From Henriciella sp. (lineage in GTDB: Bacteria > Pseudomonadota > Alphaproteobacteria > Caulobacterales > Hyphomonadaceae), in contig JAEPOM010000003.1 of assembly GCA_017642885.1 (NCBI GenBank), positions 62,001 through 126,000 of the forward strand: a DNA stretch of 64,000 nucleotides, written 5' to 3'. A model generated the notes under the pieces. It had not been told where the DNA came from. It worked only from the letters and a program-made list of their open reading frames with translations, and ran no database searches. Positions 59,167-64,000 of the stretch are shown here, piece after piece. The translations under genes were made by a program, and so were the position numbers. Every line of letters starts with the position of its first letter. Within the stretch, counting starts at the first letter, position 1.

Positions 59167-59190
59167 CTGTTTATCACCCAAATGCGGCGC

Positions 59191-59601
59191 ATGACGATTA
59201 CAGAACGCGCCGCCAATATCGAAGACGAGTTTGCATTCCTGGATGATTGGGAAGATCGCTATGCTCACATCATCGATCTCGGCAAGGCCAACCCGCCTCT
59301 TGAGGTCCATGAGCGAACTGAAGACAGCAAGGTACGCGGCTGTGCGTCTCAAGTCTGGATGGTCATTACGCCTCTGGAAGATGATCGCCTGGAGATCCGT
59401 GCCGAAAGCGATGCGATGATTGTTTCTGGCCTGATATCGCTTCTGATACAGCTATTTTCTGGCGCTCCGCGGGCTGAAATCTCTGATTTCGATGCCGATG
59501 CATTCCTTGAAAAAATCGGCGTAAAAGGCGCACTCAGCGCGCAGCGATCCAACGGGCTGGCATCCATGTTGGCGCGCATCAAACAGACGGCGGCCGCTTA
59601 A
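59191..59601 (+). CDS. sufE: SufE family Fe-S assembly protein
   Basis: NPPLEVHERTEDSKVRGCASQVWM; true start at internal ATG. Confidence 0.88.
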   Translation: MTITERAANIEDEFAFLDDWEDRYAHIIDLGKANPPLEVHERTEDSKVRGCASQVWMVITPLEDDRLEIRAESDAMIVSGLISLLIQLFSGAPRAEISDFDADAFLEKIGVKGALSAQRSNGLASMLARIKQTAAA

Positions 59602-60287
59602 TCGGTTCGCCGAACCTTATCCCGATAAACTTCGTGCAAAGCGCGAATAGCCGCCAAGGATCGGCGCTCCATTAAAGCAGGTCGTCCGCCCAGTCTTTTG
59701 GTCAATTGCGTCCGGCTGTCTCCACTTAAGATCAACCGGTCCAGGAGACTCATCGTTTCACTCCCCAGATGTCTGCGCAGCGCTTCATGAGCAGATTGCG
59801 CCGACAGCGCGCCGCCGCCTGGCCCCTGATCCGAGAAACCGCGCCCTCCATCGATCTTTCCGCCCAACGCAAGCCCATCCCAGTTCATTCCGCGGGCAGC
59901 ACCCACACTTGAAGCGCGCTCCGCATCGGCGCGATATCTCCGAGCGGTTTCCCGAATGAGCTCCCGAAGCCCCACATCTTGAGAGCGCGACAGGAGGAGT
60001 TCTATCATTGGAGCGACGGTTCCTTGAGCGTCGTTATCGAGACGCGCCGAACTCGGGGCAACGAGCGGCGTTTCAAGTACAGATCCCGCCCAGACAAGTA
60101 TAAGCGGTTGACCGTCGCCGAGCGATTTCAGCGCTTCACGGACACGCAGCACGTCGATTTCGGCGCCGGTCAGGACGCCTATCATCCGACCGCGCCTGTC
60201 TTTGCTGCGCCAAACACCCCATCGCTCGGGGCCAATCTCAGCTACGATCCCGCCGCGCTGAAGAGCGCGGATCAGGCGCGACTTCAT
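59598..60287 (-). CDS. DUF6456-type hypothetical protein
   Basis: C-terminal HTH-like ETMSLLDRLILSGDSRTQLTKRLGGRPALMERRSLAAIRALHEVYR. Confidence 0.6.
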   Translation of the reverse strand: MKSRLIRALQRGGIVAEIGPERWGVWRSKDRRGRMIGVLTGAEIDVLRVREALKSLGDGQPLILVWAGSVLETPLVAPSSARLDNDAQGTVAPMIELLLSRSQDVGLRELIRETARRYRADAERASSVGAARGMNWDGLALGGKIDGGRGFSDQGPGGGALSAQSAHEALRRHLGSETMSLLDRLILSGDSRTQLTKRLGGRPALMERRSLAAIRALHEVYRDKVRRTD

Positions 60288-60661
60288 GCGCCAGGTTCGC
60301 TCAAGGGCGCAACCGTCATCAACCCTTTCTCGAGAGTCTCAAGCCAGGCGTCAAACTCCGCCTCATCACGCATCTCTTCTATCTTGTGACAAGCATGCGC
60401 GACCGTGGATCGATCGCGTTCAAATGCGTTTGCCACGCGCGACAAACTCATCTCTAAACCAACATGAGTGAGGTACATCGCCACCTGCCGGGCCTGCACC
60501 ATGTCCCTTGGTCCTCTGTCCCGCATCAGGATGTTTTCTGCTTTTAGTTCCAGCGCGTATCCGACCAGACTGGCCGCCAGATATGCGTTGTTTCGATCAA
60601 TCCGTTGCTGGCTGCCCACTCTAAAATCTCCTTCCGACCACCGGGAAAGAAACACTATCAT
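60284..60661 (-). CDS. DnaA C-terminal-like HTH protein
   Basis: ARQVAMYLTHVGLEMSLSRVANAFERDRSTVAHACHKIE. Confidence 0.8.
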   Translation of the reverse strand: MIVFLSRWSEGDFRVGSQQRIDRNNAYLAASLVGYALELKAENILMRDRGPRDMVQARQVAMYLTHVGLEMSLSRVANAFERDRSTVAHACHKIEEMRDEAEFDAWLETLEKGLMTVAPLSEPGA

Positions 60662-60716
60662 GGCCTTATAGGTGTAGGATTGTTTTCCTATTTCCCATTG
60701 GGCTTTCTCAAAGAAA

Positions 60717-61247
60717 TCAAGCTGCTAGCGTATGCCGATGAGGTTGGACGCTGTGGGACTCGCCGCGACGGTCTTGACGCATACGCTCTTTCGGCACGAG
60801 CGTGTCGTGACATAAAACGAGCGCGCGGCTGCGCGAGGAGTGGAGCGGCAGGCGCAACCAAGCGTGGCAATCCATGTCTCGCTCAATCAACCCACCGACG
60901 GGACGCAACTGATCCAGCGCGCTCGACAGTCCGAGCGACCACATTTCGCAGACCGTCGCGCCGAGCTCAGCGACGCAGCGGCCTCGCATCTCACGGCCGA
61001 GAATGTCACGCAGTCCGGATCCAGCAAGACGGAACCGAACTTGTCCCTCCGCCTCGACTTCGACGATGGAGATAGAGGCGAGGTGGGCCCGGATCGCACC
61101 TGGATCGAGGTCTTCACGCCTTGGAAGGCAGAGCCCATGGCGACACGATTCCCAATGTTTCAGGAGATCAATTTGCGAAGGCGTGAAGCCTGCGAATTCT
61201 GTTGACAACGAAACCATAGCCACCCCCGCGGTGATTCGACTCACCAC
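60717..61247 (-). CDS. PAS domain-containing protein
   Basis: LAGSGLRDILGREMRGRCVAEL. Confidence 0.65.
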   Translation of the reverse strand: MVSRITAGVAMVSLSTEFAGFTPSQIDLLKHWESCRHGLCLPRREDLDPGAIRAHLASISIVEVEAEGQVRFRLAGSGLRDILGREMRGRCVAELGATVCEMWSLGLSSALDQLRPVGGLIERDMDCHAWLRLPLHSSRSRALVLCHDTLVPKERMRQDRRGESHSVQPHRHTLAA

Positions 61248-61360
61248 TAGTGAATCAGTTTGATTCGCCGTGCAAGGGGAAAATCAGTAATTCGTTAACC
61301 TATATTACTGATTTATTTCATTTCTTATTCGAAACGATACTATTTGTTTTGAATTCGAAA

Positions 61361-61777
61361 CTATTTCTCGAGCTTTCCCAAACCCATTTCTTTCGCTAGC
61401 GCGGATCGCTTGCGGGCATAGCTGGGCGCCACCATTGGATAGTCGTATGGCAAGCCCCACTTCTCGCGATACTCTTCCGGGCTCAGTCCATACTTGGACC
61501 GCAAATGGCGCTTGAGTGACTTGAACTTCTTGCCGTCTTCAAGGCAGATCAGGAACTCATCCGTGATCGAGTTCTTAATCGATACGGCAGGCTTCTTGGC
61601 GGGCGCATTGTCTCCGCCATTGCCGAGCTTGGCTAGCGTCGCATGCACATCGCGGATCAGGTCCGGTAGCTCGCCGCTTTGAATCGCATTGTTGCTGACA
61701 TAGGCCGATACGATATCGGACGCGAATTCCAAGATCGCCCCAGTCGAGGCGACCTCATGATTTATCTCTTCACTCAT
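61361..61777 (-). CDS. MucR/Ros family transcriptional regulator (paralogue)
   Basis: CLEDGKKFKSLKRHLRSKYGLSPEEYREKWGLPYDYPMVAPSYARKRS. Confidence 0.92.
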   Translation of the reverse strand: MSEEINHEVASTGAILEFASDIVSAYVSNNAIQSGELPDLIRDVHATLAKLGNGGDNAPAKKPAVSIKNSITDEFLICLEDGKKFKSLKRHLRSKYGLSPEEYREKWGLPYDYPMVAPSYARKRSALAKEMGLGKLEK

Positions 61778-61958
61778 ACTAGTTCCCCTTAGTACAAGCT
61801 CGATATATGGTGGGCTCCGCTGGAGAGTAAACAGAAAATTACAGAGCTTTTACCAGCGTTTCTCTAGCATGTGTTCCGATTGCTACAGGCTTCTCTAATA
61901 CTGGCTCAGAACTCATTGCCGCGTCACCGCGATCTATTCAAAGACTCGCGGCGTCGAC

Positions 61959-63737
61959 TTAACTCGCCAACAGAACAATCAGCATAACGACGCCGAGCAG
62001 CACGGCAGACCACATCGCCATGGAATTGGTCAATCCGCCCCTAGCCAGCGCGCCGCGCGGGCTAAACGTCGCTTCAATCTGTTCGAAAGTGCGAGCTCCG
62101 ATCCGACCAGCAAAACCGGTCATGGCAGGTCCCGCTTTACCCCAGACGGTGCCGGCCCACTTGAACAGGCCAAATCCCGGTTTCCGCAGAACCCAATCTG
62201 TATCCAGGATGGTGCCAGGTCGTTCCGGCGGATACAGCCCGAACCGCTTCAGCAGCATGAAGGCCAGAACGGCGAGCATCAGGAGCTGCATCTGGGTCAG
62301 AATGTGATCGACGGTATACGGCTTGTAAGTCTTGATCTCGTCGCCTGAGATCATACAGACGTCCGCAGGTGCGGTGACCGTACACGGCAGCATGTCGTAG
62401 AGCCAACCGTAACCAAAGCCGCCAATCGCAGGCAGACCGATTGCAATACAAATGAACGCGGCCATACCCATGGCTAGCAACATGTTAAACGGCGCCTCTT
62501 TCACCCTGATCCCGCTATCGTGTCCAAAGAAGGTAAAGTACGGAATCTTGATCCCCGAATGCTCCAGCACACCTGCAGATGCGAACAGCAGCATCAGCCA
62601 GACTATGACATACCCTTCGGTTGCAACCGCGCCCATCGTCATCGCCTTGGCAACAAAGCCTGAGAAGAGCGGAAAGGCGGAAATCGAAACCGCCCCGATG
62701 ATGCAGAATATCGTCGTCCAAGGCATGGACTTGTACAATCCGCCAAGTTCGCTGGCCTTTGCCGTGCCAACCCGATAGAGGACGGCGCCCATGCTCATGA
62801 ACAGCAAGCCCTTATAGATGATATGGGCGAACGCGTGCGCCGCAGCGCCATTCAGCGCCAGCGGCGTGCCGATACCAATCGCACAGATCATGAAGCCAAG
62901 TTGGTTGTTGAGCGAGTAGGACAGGACCTTTCGGAGATCATTTTCGATCACAGCGAAGAAGACCGGGAACACAGTCATAACTGCGCCGATCCAGATCAGC
63001 ACTTCGAAGCCTGGGAACATGCGCGCAAAGGCGTAGACAGCAAGCTTGGTCGTAAACGCCGACAGAACCACAGCGCCAACAACTGTCGCCTTCGGATAGG
63101 CGTCCTGCAGCCAGTTATGCAGGAATGGGAAAGCGGCCTTGATGGCAAATGCGATGAAGATGAATTTAGCGCCCGGCTGATCAAAGCTGGTAAACGCATC
63201 CAGCGAAAGACTACCGGTAGATTTGTAGACATAGCCGAGGCCATTCAGCAGCAACACGCCGGAGAATATCTGCACGCCGAGATAACGCATCGCGGCTTGG
63301 TAAGCCGCCTTGGTCCCTGCCCGCAGGATCAGGAAGACCGAGCTAACTGCCGTGATCTCCCAGAAAATGAACAGGGTCATCAGGTCGCCTGCAAAGGTCG
63401 CCGAAACGGCCGCCCCCGCATAGGCGAGGGCCATACCATCTTGCAGTCGATCGTCCGTATGCAGCGCATAGATGGCGTTCAAGAAGGACGCGATCAGGAA
63501 GGCCAATCCGAAGATGAAGGAAAGGCTATCAACGCGGTAGAGGATGAGATCGATCCCCAGTACCGATGCGGTGGCGAGATCAGTGCTACGCTCGGCCAGC
63601 GCCAGCATCAGGATCGCAACCACGGGGGTCGCTACCATCAGTGCCTGACGCACCCGCTGGATCGGGATCAAGCACCCGATAAAGCCGACCGCGACGAGCA
63701 GAAGTCCGGGATTGATCTGACCGAGAAGCCCGCTCAT
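61959..63737 (-). CDS. Mrp/Mnh-type Na+/H+ antiporter subunit D-like (proton-conducting membrane subunit)
   Basis: ND2/ND4/ND5 family membrane transporter signatures. Confidence 0.85.
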   Translation of the reverse strand: MSGLLGQINPGLLLVAVGFIGCLIPIQRVRQALMVATPVVAILMLALAERSTDLATASVLGIDLILYRVDSLSFIFGLAFLIASFLNAIYALHTDDRLQDGMALAYAGAAVSATFAGDLMTLFIFWEITAVSSVFLILRAGTKAAYQAAMRYLGVQIFSGVLLLNGLGYVYKSTGSLSLDAFTSFDQPGAKFIFIAFAIKAAFPFLHNWLQDAYPKATVVGAVVLSAFTTKLAVYAFARMFPGFEVLIWIGAVMTVFPVFFAVIENDLRKVLSYSLNNQLGFMICAIGIGTPLALNGAAAHAFAHIIYKGLLFMSMGAVLYRVGTAKASELGGLYKSMPWTTIFCIIGAVSISAFPLFSGFVAKAMTMGAVATEGYVIVWLMLLFASAGVLEHSGIKIPYFTFFGHDSGIRVKEAPFNMLLAMGMAAFICIAIGLPAIGGFGYGWLYDMLPCTVTAPADVCMISGDEIKTYKPYTVDHILTQMQLLMLAVLAFMLLKRFGLYPPERPGTILDTDWVLRKPGFGLFKWAGTVWGKAGPAMTGFAGRIGARTFEQIEATFSPRGALARGGLTNSMAMWSAVLLGVVMLIVLLAS

Positions 63738-64000
63738 GAGTCCGACTCCACATCTTGTGGCTTGGTATCGGCTTCGCCGTAATAGTCTTCATCGCGGCGC
63801 AGCAGCTTGCCGAGCGGCCAGCCGGATAGAACCGCGATCGCGAAAGCCGCAAATCCCCAAAACGCGTAGAATCCGGTTGATTCAGCAAACGCGGTATACT
63901 TGTACTCATGACGATCGATAAAGACGTCCGCCACAATCAAGCCCACGGAAATCAGGACAACGATCAACAGCAATAGGAACGGTGTACGCGGCGACTCCAC
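63734..64000 (-). CDS. hypothetical membrane protein (start at or beyond window edge)
   Basis: 88 aa; ATGA overlap with downstream antiporter gene. Confidence 0.6.
   Translation of the reverse strand: MESPRTPFLLLLIVVLISVGLIVADVFIDRHEYKYTAFAESTGFYAFWGFAAFAIAVLSGWPLGKLLRRDEDYYGEADTKPQDVESDS

Noticed and set aside
62823-63782. 319-aa plus-strand ORF opposite antiporter subunit
   Set aside because: Antisense shadow ORF of a membrane protein gene, charged low-complexity translation.
1-64000. CRISPR arrays, rRNA, complete tRNAs, insertion sequences, integrase
   Set aside because: Looked for and not seen; the only tRNA sequence noticed is the 45-bp fragment at 22147-22191.

Overview
GC-rich alphaproteobacterial DNA, most like the Hyphomonadaceae/Maricaulales by gene content (taxonomy is inference). 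The window has two compartments. (A) About 1-22,191 is an accessory, lower-GC genomic-island-like region. It holds plasmid-maintenance/mobilisation-type genes, a toxin-antitoxin pair, a compact ATGA-coupled tricistron (Z1-type helicase, 155-aa unknown protein, DNA methyltransferase), and a co-directional catabolic operon with a divergent AraC regulator. It ends in a 45-bp 3' fragment of tRNA-Gly(GCC), a classic attachment-site scar. (B) About 22.2-64 kb looks like core chromosome: a TonB-receptor/amidohydrolase cluster, a second acs, complete ccoNOQP-GHIS, fixLJ, LysR, two MucR paralogues, LemA/DUF2207, an AbgT transporter, RluA-type pseudouridine synthase, OppA-like protein, prfC, a histidine kinase, sufE, a DnaA-C-like protein and an Mrp-type antiporter subunit. 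The most interesting candidate is the island operon. It encodes a fusion of glyoxalase I with a cupin whose active-site spacing matches acetylacetone dioxygenase Dke1 as I recall it. Downstream are D-lactate dehydrogenase, acetyl-CoA synthetase and pyruvate carboxylase, and upstream is a TonB receptor. Together these suggest a self-contained pathway from beta-diketones (acetylacetone) via methylglyoxal + acetate to oxaloacetate + acetyl-CoA. The second candidate is the Z1/unknown/methyltransferase module as a minimal restriction-like defence system. All calls come from reading the sequence and supplied translations; no database search was run.
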